From an uncultured Craurococcus sp. (GTDB lineage Bacteria; Pseudomonadota; Alphaproteobacteria; Acetobacterales; Acetobacteraceae): a stretch of DNA of 48,426 nucleotides. Below, piece by piece: positions 1 to 7,456 of this stretch. The stretch is from contig CADCTD010000117.1 of the NCBI GenBank assembly GCA_902805545.1, positions 1 through 48,426 of the forward strand, in the 5' to 3' direction. Made by a program: the position numbers and the translations under genes. Below the pieces are notes generated by a model. It was not told the origin of the DNA. It worked only from the letters and a program-made list of their open reading frames with translations, and made no database searches. How positions within the stretch are numbered: the first letter of the stretch is position 1; each line of letters starts with the position of its first letter.

Positions 1-80
1 ACCCCGGCGCCCTGCGCCAGCGCCAGGCCCGGCGCCATCGCCAGCAGCGCCAGAGCCGCCAGCCCCTGTCTCCTCCGCAT
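1..80 (-). CDS. Exported protein, N-terminal signal peptide only (cut by window edge)
   Basis: Reading leftward from an ATG at 80-78, the first 26 codons encode a typical Sec signal peptide: a basic start (MRRRQ), a hydrophobic Ala/Leu/Met core and an AxA-like cleavage region ending in ALAQ. A strong ribosome binding site (GGGAGGG) lies seven bases before the ATG. The rest of the gene lies outside the window, so the product cannot be named. It is transcribed divergently from the ribonucleotide reductase genes, and the shared intergenic region is 81-395. Confidence 0.6.
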   Translation of the reverse strand, partial: MRRRQGLAALALLAMAPGLALAQGAG

Positions 81-291
81 GTCACCCTCCCACGGTTCCT
101 GCGGCGGAAGGATGCGCAGCCGGGCCGCCCCGGACAACCCGTGCGGGAATCGCAGTGACGTGCCTGTGGATAGCGGGGATCACGGGGATGGAATCGGATG
201 AGGCTTGACCGACTCACCCGGAATGGCGGTTTATCCGTGAACGGAATATGAACAATGGCGGCTGGCCTGGATCAGCCGATGCTGGAACCGA

Positions 292-307
292 ACACCCCAT
301 CTGGTGT
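292..307 (+). promoter_or_regulatory. NrdR box 1 (distal)
   Basis: ACACCCCATCTGGTGT is an interrupted palindrome with ACACC and GGTGT arms and resembles the known NrdR operator, an ACAC...GTGT palindrome around an AT-containing centre. Its centre (299.5) lies 32 bp from the centre of the second box, about three helical turns, which is the usual arrangement for the ATP/dATP-sensing repressor NrdR upstream of ribonucleotide reductase genes. Family knowledge supplies the NrdR assignment; the palindrome and spacing are seen directly. Confidence 0.75.
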
Positions 308-323
308 TATGGTGGGAGCCGGA

Positions 324-339
324 CGACAATATCTTGTGT
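324..339 (+). promoter_or_regulatory. NrdR box 2 (proximal)
   Basis: CGACAATATCTTGTGT is close to the classical NrdR box (ACACAATATCTTGTGT type), differing mainly at its first two bases. It lies 32 bp centre to centre from box 1 and 57 bp before the preferred GTG start of nrdA. The pair argues that translation of nrdA begins downstream of it, because the open frame that reaches back to 255 would run through both operators. Confidence 0.85.
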
Positions 340-395
340 CGCGTCGCTGTGAGATGCATTCTCCCCCACCGGGGGATCGGAAGGGGATTAGGGCG

Positions 396-2261
396 GTGTT
401 CGATACGGTTCAGCTTGAAGGTCATCACCAGGTTCAGGTCGACCGGTCGCGCGACGCGCGGCTGACGGATTTCGGCAAGGCGACGCTGGATGACCGCTAC
501 CTGCTGCCCGGCGAGAGCTACCAGGACCTCTTCGCCCGGGTCGCCTCGGCCTATGGCGACGACGCGGCGCATTCGCAGCGCATCTACGACTATATCTCGA
601 AGCTCTGGTTCATGCCGGCGACCCCGGTGCTGTCCAACGGCGGCACGACGCGCGGCCTGCCCATCTCCTGCTTCCTGAACGAGGCGGATGACAGCCTCGA
701 TGGCATCGTCGGCCTCTGGAACGAGAATGTCTGGCTGGCCGCCAAGGGCGGCGGCATCGGCAGCTACTGGGGCAACCTGCGCGGCATCGGCGAGAAGGTC
801 GGGCGCAACGGCAAGACCTCCGGCGTCGTCCCCTTCATCCGCGTCATGGACAGCCTGACGCTCGCCATCTCCCAGGGCTCCCTCCGCCGCGGCTCGGCCG
901 CCGTCTACCTCCCCGTCAGCCACCCGGAGGTGGAGGAGTTCATCGAGATCCGCCGGCCCACCGGCGGCGACCCGAACCGCAAGGCGCTGAACCTCCACCA
1001 CGGCCTGCTCATATCCGACGCCTTCATGCGCGCCGTCGAGAATGACGAGGAGTGGCCGCTCTGCAGCCCGAAGGACGGCGCGATCATGCGGAAGATCTCC
1101 GCCCGCGCCCTCTGGATCCGCATCCTGACGGCCCGCATCGAGACCGGCGAGCCCTACCTCGTCTTCTCCGACCATGTGAACAAGGCGATGCCGGCCCACC
1201 ACAAGCTGGCCGGGCTCGAGGTCAAGACCTCCAACCTCTGCTCCGAGATCACCCTGCCGACCGGGCGCGACCAGCATGGCAAGGACCGCACCGCCGTCTG
1301 CTGCCTCTCCTCCCTCAACCTCGAGACCTGGTTCGAGTGGAAGGACGACCCGCGCTTCATCCCGGACGTGATGCGCTTCCTCGACAACGTGCTGCAGAAC
1401 TTCATCGACACCGCGCCGGACAGCATGGCGAAGGCCAGGTATTCGGCGATGCGCGAGCGCTCCGTCGGCCTCGGCGTGATGGGCTTCCACAGCTTCCTCC
1501 AGGCGCAGAACGTGCCCTTCGAGAGCGTGGTGGCAAAGGTGTGGAACAAGCGGATGTTCAAGCACATCCGCGAGGGGGCCGATGCCGCCAGCCGCCAGCT
1601 GGCCGAGGAGCGCGGGCCCTGCCCGGATGCCGCCGAATACGGCTTCATGGAGCGCTTCTCGAACAAAATGGCGATCGCGCCCACGGCCTCGATCTCCATC
1701 ATCTGCGGCGGCGCCTCCCCGGGCATCGAGCCGGTGGCGGCCAATGTCTACAACCACAAGACGCTCTCCGGCAGCTACATCGTCCGCAACCCCTACCTCA
1801 AGAAGGTGCTGGCGAAGCACGGCCGCGACGACGAGGAGACCTGGACGAGCATCACCGTCCGCAAGGGCAGCGTGCAGCATCTCGACTTCCTGTCCGAGCA
1901 GGAGCGCGCCACCTTCAAGACCGCCTTCGAGCTCGACCAGCGCTGGGTGGTCGAGCACGCCGCCGACCGCTCGCCCTTCATCTGCCAGAGCCAGTCGGTG
2001 AACCTGTTCCTGCCGGCGAACATCCACAAGCGGGACCTGCACCAGATCCATGTTATGGCCTGGAAGCGCGGGGTGAAGTCGCTGTATTACTGCCGCAGCC
2101 TCTCCATCCAGCGGGCCGACACGATCAGCGAGAAGATCGTCGGCCAGGGGGACATCATGGCAGCCCATGTGCCGACCGCGGCCGATGCCGCGCTGCCGCT
2201 GGTCGCCCGCGGGGCGCAGACCTCGACGACCGATTACGAGGAGTGCCTGGCCTGCCAGTAG
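396..2261 (+). CDS. nrdA: Ribonucleoside-diphosphate reductase, class I alpha (large) subunit
   Basis: This is the catalytic subunit that reduces ribonucleoside diphosphates to deoxyribonucleotides in the cytoplasm. Diagnostic residues are visible: the active-site pair of cysteines in the SCFL and CCLSSLN segments, the radical-site cysteine and partner residues in SNLCSEI, the phosphate-binding PTASIS segment, and a C-terminal CxxC tail (EECLACQ) that reloads the active site from thioredoxin. The frame is open from ATG 255 with another ATG at 354, but GTG 396 is preferred. It has AAGGGG about ten bases upstream, it lies beyond both NrdR boxes, and it gives the N-terminus FDTVQLEGHH that I expect for close relatives. 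The product is about 621 aa with no long N-terminal ATP-cone. nrdB follows after 45 bp, presumably in one transcript repressed by NrdR. Confidence 0.93.
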   Translation: MFDTVQLEGHHQVQVDRSRDARLTDFGKATLDDRYLLPGESYQDLFARVASAYGDDAAHSQRIYDYISKLWFMPATPVLSNGGTTRGLPISCFLNEADDSLDGIVGLWNENVWLAAKGGGIGSYWGNLRGIGEKVGRNGKTSGVVPFIRVMDSLTLAISQGSLRRGSAAVYLPVSHPEVEEFIEIRRPTGGDPNRKALNLHHGLLISDAFMRAVENDEEWPLCSPKDGAIMRKISARALWIRILTARIETGEPYLVFSDHVNKAMPAHHKLAGLEVKTSNLCSEITLPTGRDQHGKDRTAVCCLSSLNLETWFEWKDDPRFIPDVMRFLDNVLQNFIDTAPDSMAKARYSAMRERSVGLGVMGFHSFLQAQNVPFESVVAKVWNKRMFKHIREGADAASRQLAEERGPCPDAAEYGFMERFSNKMAIAPTASISIICGGASPGIEPVAANVYNHKTLSGSYIVRNPYLKKVLAKHGRDDEETWTSITVRKGSVQHLDFLSEQERATFKTAFELDQRWVVEHAADRSPFICQSQSVNLFLPANIHKRDLHQIHVMAWKRGVKSLYYCRSLSIQRADTISEKIVGQGDIMAAHVPTAADAALPLVARGAQTSTTDYEECLACQ

Positions 2262-2306
2262 GGCAGGCCGGCACCACATCCACCACGCATCACACCACAG
2301 TCCTGA

Positions 2307-3368
2307 ATGGCGGTGACCATGGCCGACGGCAATTTCTCCCCCGACGAGCACCCCGTGCGCTTCGACCTGCTGACCTCCAACCCGGTCTACAAGCCCTTCC
2401 GCTACCCCTGGGCCTATGACGCCTGGCTGACGCAGCAGCGCGTCCACTGGCTGCCGGAGGAGGTGCCGCTCGCCGACGACGTGAAGGACTGGCAGCGCAA
2501 CCTCACCACCGGCGAGCGCAACCTGCTCACCCAGATCTTCCGCTTCTTCACCCAGGCGGATGTCGAGGTGAACAACTGCTACATGAAGCACTACAGCCAG
2601 GTCTTCAAACCGACCGAAGTGCTGATGATGCTCTCCGCCTTCTCGAACATCGAGACGATCCACATCGCCGCCTACAGCCACCTGCTGGACACGGTCGGCA
2701 TGCCGGAGCTCGAGTACAGCGCCTTCCTCAAGTACAAAGAGATGAAGGACAAGTTCGACTACATGCAGGGCTTCACGGTCGACAACAAGACCGAGATCGC
2801 CAAGACGCTGGCCGCCTTCGGCGCCTTCACCGAGGGGCTGCAGCTCTTCGCCTCCTTCGCCATCCTGATGAACTTCCCGCGCTTCGGGAAGATGAAGGGC
2901 ATGGGCCAGATCGTCTCCTGGTCGGTGCGCGACGAGACGCTGCACTGCCTCTCCGTCATCCGCCTCTTCCGCACCTTCGTGCAGGAGAACCCGGAGATCT
3001 GGACCGAGGAGTTCCGGCGCGACCTCTACCTCATCTGCGCCACCATCGTGGACCATGAGGACGCCTTCATCGACCTCGCCTTCGAGCTCGGCGGCGTCGA
3101 GGGGCTGAATGCGGCGGACACCAAGACCTATATCCGCTTCATCGCCGACCGCCGCCTGCAGCAGCTCGGCCTCCAGCCGCTCTATCACATCGAGAAGAAC
3201 CCGCTGCCCTGGCTCGACGAGATGCTGAACGCGGTGGAGCACACCAACTTCTTCGAGAACCGCGCGACGGAATATTCCAAGGCCAGCACCTCCGGCACCT
3301 GGGAGGAAGCGTTCAGCGACAGCACCTTCGGCTCGCCGCAGCCGACGGGCGAGATCGCCACGCACTAG
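2307..3368 (+). CDS. nrdB: Ribonucleoside-diphosphate reductase, class I beta (radical) subunit
   Basis: This di-iron radical subunit generates and stores the radical used by NrdA. The metal ligands and radical residue can be read directly and number almost as in E. coli: Asp85, Glu116 and His119 in the IETIH segment, Tyr123 in AAYSHLL as the probable tyrosyl radical, Glu176, and Glu210/His213 in RDETLHC. Keeping the tyrosine argues for a class Ia-type enzyme and against a Phe-containing class Ic enzyme. The product is 353 aa, a normal length; ATG 2319 would shorten it by four residues. A perfect hairpin follows the stop codon, suggesting the nrdAB transcript ends there. Confidence 0.93.
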   Translation: MAVTMADGNFSPDEHPVRFDLLTSNPVYKPFRYPWAYDAWLTQQRVHWLPEEVPLADDVKDWQRNLTTGERNLLTQIFRFFTQADVEVNNCYMKHYSQVFKPTEVLMMLSAFSNIETIHIAAYSHLLDTVGMPELEYSAFLKYKEMKDKFDYMQGFTVDNKTEIAKTLAAFGAFTEGLQLFASFAILMNFPRFGKMKGMGQIVSWSVRDETLHCLSVIRLFRTFVQENPEIWTEEFRRDLYLICATIVDHEDAFIDLAFELGGVEGLNAADTKTYIRFIADRRLQQLGLQPLYHIEKNPLPWLDEMLNAVEHTNFFENRATEYSKASTSGTWEEAFSDSTFGSPQPTGEIATH

Positions 3369-3374
3369 GCCACG

Positions 3375-3400
3375 GATCCACGACCATCGGGTCGTGGATC
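3375..3400 (+). terminator. Hairpin terminator candidate after nrdB
   Basis: GATCCACGACC (3375-3385) pairs perfectly with GGTCGTGGATC (3390-3400) around a four-base loop, giving an 11-bp stem seven bases after the nrdB stop. There is no T-run after it, so it may act as an attenuating or mRNA-stabilising hairpin and not as a classical intrinsic terminator. Confidence 0.55.
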
Positions 3401-3515
3401 ATGGTCCGGCGTCCTGTCCTGGCGCGAGGGTCATGCCCGTGGCTGCTCCGGCTCCCGGAGACCACGCTGCAGCAAGCCCCTGGCGGCGGGGCGGGGTGAG
3501 GTCTAAGCAGGCGGA

Positions 3516-4199
3516 ATGCTGCGTACCATCCGCCTCATCATCCTCGGCCTGATCCTGCTGCTCGGCGGCGCCTGGACCTATGCCTGGGTCAGCCGCGCGC
3601 CGGGCCAGAGCGTGGGCGAGGCCTTCATCGCCCTGCTCGGCGGCGCCTCGGGCGGGGGCGATGCCGGCCCGGTCTCCGCCGGCGGGGTGCAACTGCCCAC
3701 CGGCCTCGCCCTCGGCGGCTCCTTCAGCCTCGTCAACCAGGAGGGCAAGCCGGTCACCGAGCGCGACTTCGGCGGCGGCTGGATGCTGATCTATTTCGGC
3801 TACACCTTCTGCCCCGATGTCTGCCCGACCGAGCTCGGCACCCTGGCCGCGGCGATCGACCAGCTCGGCCCGGCCGGGGCGAAGGTCGTGCCCGTCTTCA
3901 TCACCGTCGACCCGCAGCGCGACACGCCCGCCCATCTCGCCGACTATGTAAGCCGCTTCCACCCCCGCATGCAGGGCCTGACCGGCACGCCGGAGCAGGT
4001 GGCGGAGGCGGCGCGGCGCTACCGGGTCTACTATGCCAAGGCCCAGCGGCCGGAGATGACCGACTACCTGATGGACCATTCGAGCTTCATCTACCTGGTC
4101 GGGCCGGATGCCAAGGTCCGCAGCCTGTTCCGCCCGGAGCAGAGCCCGGAGACCATCGCCGCCACCATCGCCGCGCAGATCGGCCGGCCCACTGGATAA
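3516..4199 (+). CDS. SCO1/SenC family copper chaperone
   Basis: The protein is a membrane-anchored thioredoxin-fold chaperone that helps build the CuA centre of cytochrome c oxidase. It has an N-terminal hydrophobic helix (residues about 5-24) that would anchor it facing the periplasm. The copper-binding CxxxC motif is TFCPDVCP (Cys99 and Cys103), and the conserved distal histidine is His188 in MDHSSF. The length of 227 aa is usual. No oxidase genes are nearby. ATG 3516 is the first start in frame, with no strong Shine-Dalgarno sequence. Family assignment is secure; the exact copper target is inferred. Confidence 0.9.
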   Translation: MLRTIRLIILGLILLLGGAWTYAWVSRAPGQSVGEAFIALLGGASGGGDAGPVSAGGVQLPTGLALGGSFSLVNQEGKPVTERDFGGGWMLIYFGYTFCPDVCPTELGTLAAAIDQLGPAGAKVVPVFITVDPQRDTPAHLADYVSRFHPRMQGLTGTPEQVAEAARRYRVYYAKAQRPEMTDYLMDHSSFIYLVGPDAKVRSLFRPEQSPETIAATIAAQIGRPTG

Positions 4200-4282
4200 G
4201 TAACTGCAAGATTCCCGTATCCTGAAAAACTTGTTAACCTGAATGCCGCAGCCGGCTCGCCGGCCGCGAGCGGAGACGACGC

Positions 4283-4564
4283 ATGGCGGATGACGACTCG
4301 GATCAGGACGGCGCAAGGGAGGCAGGCCGGGGCGCGGCGCCGCGGCATAGCAGGCGGCTGTCCGACAAGATCCTGATCGCCTTCCACCACGCCTGCGACC
4401 AGGGCGACTACGAGGTCGCGGAGCAACTCCTCCGCATCCTCGAGATGATGCTGACCCGCCGCCCCGTCTCGCCCGACACCAACCGCCGCCGCAACATGGA
4501 AAGCCTGGTCGCGGCGCATGAGCGGCTGTGGCACCTCCGGCACCCGGACACCAACATCAGCTGA
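4283..4564 (+). CDS. Small conserved hypothetical protein (93 aa)
   Basis: The first 30 residues are charged and probably disordered. The remainder is predicted helical and ordered (LSDKILIAFHHACDQGDYEV, then LLRILEMML). I recognise this as the type of short conserved protein seen in Rhodospirillales-like genomes, but I know no function. The helix-turn-helix-like pairing resembles a single TPR-type hairpin. A GAGCGGAG ribosome binding site precedes the ATG. Its last codons overlap the end of the convergent methyltransferase gene by eight bases. Confidence 0.7.
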   Translation: MADDDSDQDGAREAGRGAAPRHSRRLSDKILIAFHHACDQGDYEVAEQLLRILEMMLTRRPVSPDTNRRRNMESLVAAHERLWHLRHPDTNIS

Positions 4565-5297
4565 CCTCGAGCGGTGCCGCGTCCCGCAGCACCGCCTCCG
4601 CCGCCGGGCTGAAGCCCTCGCCCGGCCCATGCAGCACGAGGCCGGGGGCGATTCGCGCCGGCCCGCGTCCCTCGCGCCGGGCCTGCAGCAACACTCGCCC
4701 GGCCGCGACGCCCGCGCGGGGCCAGAAGGGCAGCAGCAGCGTCCCCGCGCAATGCGCGCCCGCCAGCGCCGCCATCCCGGCATCCAGACGCGCCGCCGGC
4801 AGGATCAGGCTGAGCGTCCCCCGCCGCGGCAGCGGCGCCGCCAGGAAGCGCCCCCAGTCCGCAAGGCTCGCCGCCCCTGGCCCGGCGGCATGGGTCATCG
4901 CCCCGCGCCCCGGCTCCGGCGGCACCGTCCCGCCCGGCCAGAAGGGCGGGTTGGCGAAGGCATGGTCGCAGGGCGGCAGCCGCCGGGCCAGCGCCCGGTC
5001 CCGCACATCGCCCTCGATCACCTCGGCCTCGACCCCGGCGGCGGCGGCATTCTCCCGCGCCAGCGCCGCGAGCCCCGCATCCCGCTCCACGGCGACGATG
5101 CGCAGCCCCGGCACCCGTGCCGCCAGGCAGAGGAAGGCCGCGCCGGTCCCGCACCCCGCCTCCAGCACCGCCTGGCCCGGCCGTGCCGGGATGCCGGCCG
5201 CGAGCAGCACCGCATCCAGCCCCGCCCGCAGCCCCCGCCGCGGCTGGCGCAACCGGACGCGCCCGCCGAGCAGCAGGTCCTCCGTGCAGTCGCTCAC
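4557..5297 (-). CDS. TrmN6/YfiC-like SAM-dependent methyltransferase
   Basis: This class I methyltransferase has a SAM-binding motif at VLEAGCGTGA and the amino-methylating signature NPPFW, typical of N6-adenine methyltransferases of the tRNA1(Val)-A37 (TrmN6/YfiC) type. The N-terminal segment (LLLGGRVRLRQPRRG) is also typical of that family. The start chosen is GTG 5297, because the longer frame to 5546 is arginine/glycine-rich shadow sequence. GTG 5297 also overlaps the stop of the upstream DUF2007 gene as GTGA, indicating translational coupling. The substrate, a tRNA adenine, is inferred from the family. Confidence 0.8.
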   Translation of the reverse strand: MSDCTEDLLLGGRVRLRQPRRGLRAGLDAVLLAAGIPARPGQAVLEAGCGTGAAFLCLAARVPGLRIVAVERDAGLAALARENAAAAGVEAEVIEGDVRDRALARRLPPCDHAFANPPFWPGGTVPPEPGRGAMTHAAGPGAASLADWGRFLAAPLPRRGTLSLILPAARLDAGMAALAGAHCAGTLLLPFWPRAGVAAGRVLLQARREGRGPARIAPGLVLHGPGEGFSPAAEAVLRDAAPLEVS

Positions 5298-5506
5298 CCT
5301 GCCTCCTCGCCCGCCTCCTGCAGCACGCGGCGCGCCTCCTCCCAATCCTCCTCGGCGACGGCGAGCCGCCGCGGGAAGGCGCCGATCCCGCCCTCCACCG
5401 CGCTGATATGCTGGTCGAGCAGCACGCAGCCGATGCCCGCATCGCGCAACAACGCCATGAGGAAACTGAGGCGAACCGGGTCCACGCCCTGGGCGATCAG
5501 CCGCAT
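5294..5506 (-). CDS. DUF2007 domain protein (70 aa)
   Basis: This small cytoplasmic protein matches the DUF2007 (putative signal-transducing, PII-like fold) family. It has an N-terminal beta strand, a helix with position-switching residues (DPVRLSFLMALLRDAGI), then CVLLDQHISAVEG and a C-terminal AEEDWEEARRVLQEA helix. ATG 5506 gives the usual length of about 70 residues. It is coupled to the downstream methyltransferase by a four-base stop/start overlap, an association I believe is common in alphaproteobacteria. Molecular role unknown. Confidence 0.8.
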   Translation of the reverse strand: MRLIAQGVDPVRLSFLMALLRDAGIGCVLLDQHISAVEGGIGAFPRRLAVAEEDWEEARRVLQEAGEEAG

Positions 5507-5676
5507 CCTGCCACCAAATCCTTGTTTTCCCTGCGCTTGCCGCCATCTGACGGCATGGCTATGGTGCCGGCCGCCGCGGCGGCCCCCGCCACGGCCTTTG
5601 TATTGGCGGGCGAAACGGGCCGTCCAGGCGATTCCGCCGAGGGGCCCCGCCCGCCCATGAGCCAGGGTCAAGTGAA

Positions 5677-6732
5677 GTGGCAGCGGTTGCGCGTGCTGTG
5701 CCGGACGATTCCTCTGTGACCATGCCGGCGAGCGACGCGGCGACGCAAGGCGCCGAGGACGCGCTGACCGCGCTCACCACCCTGGTCCAGTCCGACCTCG
5801 AAGCCTGCAACCGGCTGATCGTGCAGCGCATGCACAGCCCGGTCGCGCTCATCCCGCAACTCGCCGCGCATATCGTCGCCGCCGGCGGCAAGCGCCTGCG
5901 CCCGCTGCTGACCCTCGCCGCCGCCCAGCTCTGCGGCTATCGCGGGGAGCGGCATGTGGCGCTCGCCGCCTGCGTCGAGTTCATCCACACCGCGACCCTC
6001 CTCCATGACGACGTGGTGGATGAAAGCTCGCTCCGCCGCGGCCAGGCCAGCGCCAACGCCCTCTTCGGCAACAAGCCGAGCGTCCTCGTCGGCGACTTCC
6101 TCTTCGCCCGCGCCTTCCAGCTCATGGTGACGGATGGCAGCCTGAAGGTCCTCGCCATCCTCTCCGAGGCCGCCGCCACCATCGCCGAGGGCGAGGTGCT
6201 GCAGCTCGTCACCCAGAACGACACCACGACGACCGAGGCGCAGTATCTCGAAGTGGTCGAGGGCAAGACCGCCGCCCTCTTCGCCGCCGCGACGCGCATC
6301 GGCGCCGTCGTCGCCGACCGGCCGGAGGCGGAGGAGGCGGCGCTCGAAGCCTATGGCCGCAACCTCGGCATCGCCTTCCAGCTCGTCGACGATGCGCTCG
6401 ACTATGCCGCTGAGCAGGAGCGCCTCGGCAAGACGGTCGGCGACGACTTCCGCGAGGGCAAGATCACCCTCCCCGTGCTGCTCGCCTTCGAGCGCGGCGA
6501 TGCGGCGGAGCGCGAGTTCTGGCGCCGCACGCTCGAGGAGAAGGAGCAGGGCCCGGACGACCTCGCCCGCGCCCAGGCGCTGATCCAGCGCCATGGCGGG
6601 TTGCGCGACACCGTTGCCCGCGCCCAGGCCTATGGCGATGCGGCGCTCGCCGCGCTCGAGACCTTCGCCGACGGCCCGGTCCGCCGCGCACTGGCCGGCA
6701 TCGTCGCCTTCTGCATCGACCGCGCCCGTTGA
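5677..6732 (+). CDS. Long-chain polyprenyl diphosphate synthase (octa/decaprenyl)
   Basis: This trans-prenyltransferase makes the ubiquinone side-chain precursor from FPP/IPP. Both aspartate-rich motifs are present: LLHDDVVDE (Asp111, Asp112, Asp115) and FQLVDDALDY (Asp238, Asp239, Asp242). So is the substrate-binding GGKRLRP. The residue pattern before the first DDxxD has no bulky block, as expected for long-chain products; decaprenyl (Q-10) would be usual for this group but cannot be read from sequence. The open frame begins at GTG 5677; ATG 5722 (MPASDAATQ) is an equally possible start. It is divergent from the DUF2007 gene and overlaps the next gene by four bases (TTGA). Confidence 0.88.
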   Translation: MAAVARAVPDDSSVTMPASDAATQGAEDALTALTTLVQSDLEACNRLIVQRMHSPVALIPQLAAHIVAAGGKRLRPLLTLAAAQLCGYRGERHVALAACVEFIHTATLLHDDVVDESSLRRGQASANALFGNKPSVLVGDFLFARAFQLMVTDGSLKVLAILSEAAATIAEGEVLQLVTQNDTTTTEAQYLEVVEGKTAALFAAATRIGAVVADRPEAEEAALEAYGRNLGIAFQLVDDALDYAAEQERLGKTVGDDFREGKITLPVLLAFERGDAAEREFWRRTLEEKEQGPDDLARAQALIQRHGGLRDTVARAQAYGDAALAALETFADGPVRRALAGIVAFCIDRAR

Positions 6733-7131
6733 ACGGCTGGCAGGCGCTCGAGACCTTCTCCTTCGACGACAACCCCGGCCTCGCCGACGAGCTCCTCGCC
6801 TTGGTCCTCGAGGGCCGCAAGACCGCCACCTGCTGGGCCGCCAACCAGGGCCTGCTGACGCCAGGGCCTGCCGACGGAGGTCGGCAAGCGCATGGTCGCC
6901 CTCGACGGCGCCGGCCGCCCCCGCGCCGTCGTCAAGACGCTGGAGCTGACGCGGCGCCGCTTCCACGAGGTCGATGCCGCCTTCGCCCATGACGAGGGCG
7001 AAGGCGACCGCAGCCTCGCCTATCGGCGCGAGGCCCACCGCGCCTACTTCACCCGCCTCGGCCAGCCCAGCGAGGAGATGGAGCTCTGGTGCGAGCACTT
7101 CCGGGTGGTCGAGACCATCCCGCTAGCCTGA
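6729..7131 (+). pseudogene. ASCH domain protein gene, frameshifted by a 16-bp tandem duplication
   Basis: The first frame (TTG 6729) encodes a normal ASCH start, with ETFSFDDNPGLADELL and the RKTATCWAANQG signature. It then drifts into Arg/Pro-rich nonsense and stops near 6992. The second frame resumes exact family-like sequence (PTEVGKRMVALDGAG, then DEGEGDRSLAYRREAH and a conserved C-terminus) to 7131. The break coincides with two tandem 16-bp copies at 6845-6876; removing one restores a continuous protein of about 129 aa. ASCH proteins bind RNA or act as small-molecule amidohydrolases (YqfB type). The start is coupled to the polyprenyl synthase stop. Unless ribosomes shift frame here, the gene is dead. 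Confidence 0.8.
6845..6876 (+). repeat. 16-bp tandem duplication inside the ASCH gene
   Basis: Copy 1 (6845-6860) is CCAGGGCCTGCTGACG and copy 2 (6861-6876) is CCAGGGCCTGCCGACG, identical at 15 of 16 positions. Sixteen is not a multiple of three, so the second copy changes the frame. In copy 1 the T difference creates a TGA in the frame that continues downstream. Confidence 0.9.
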
Positions 7132-7443
7132 CCGCAGCAGGATCACCCCCGCACCGGCGAGGCAGAGCACCGCGCCGACGAGATCCCGCCCATCCGGCGC
7201 CACCCCCTCCACCGCCCACATCCAGCCGAGCGAAGCGGCGATATAGACCCCGCCATAGGCGGCGAAGGCCCGCCCCGCCGCCGCCGCCTCCACCAGCGTC
7301 AGCAGCCAGGCGAAGAGGCCGAGCAGACCCATCCCCACCACCAGCCACCAGGGCGAGGCCCCGAGCCGCAGCACGGACCAGACGGCAAAGCAGCCGCCGA
7401 TCTCGGCCAGCGCCGCGGCGGGATAGGCGAGGGGGGCCATCAT
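7123..7443 (-). CDS. YnfA family (UPF0060) small membrane protein
   Basis: The product is about 106 aa with four predicted transmembrane helices: an Ala/Leu-rich first helix with EIGGCFAVW, then [18 protein letters not shown], then [16 protein letters not shown], then [17 protein letters not shown]. The motifs AYGGVYI and EGVAPDGRD(L)VGA are characteristic of the YnfA family, inner-membrane proteins related to small multidrug resistance transporters. The start is ATG 7443 or the adjacent ATG 7440; the longer frame to 7512 overlaps the BtuB coding end and is not supported. It is convergent with the broken ASCH gene. Transport substrate unknown. Confidence 0.88.
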   Translation of the reverse strand: MMAPLAYPAAALAEIGGCFAVWSVLRLGASPWWLVVGMGLLGLFAWLLTLVEAAAAGRAFAAYGGVYIAASLGWMWAVEGVAPDGRDLVGAVLCLAGAGVILLRSG

Positions 7444-7456
7444 GCCCCCACTCCTC

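Noticed and set aside
255-395. N-terminal extension of NrdA from ATG 255 or ATG 354
   Set aside because: The extension would run through both NrdR boxes and has no family-like sequence; GTG 396 with AAGGGG upstream is better.
231-3365. Very long minus-strand open frame (1044 codons) opposite nrdA and nrdB
   Set aside because: It is antisense to two well-recognised genes, has a His/Gly/Arg/Val-skewed composition typical of GC-rich shadow frames, and resembles no protein family.
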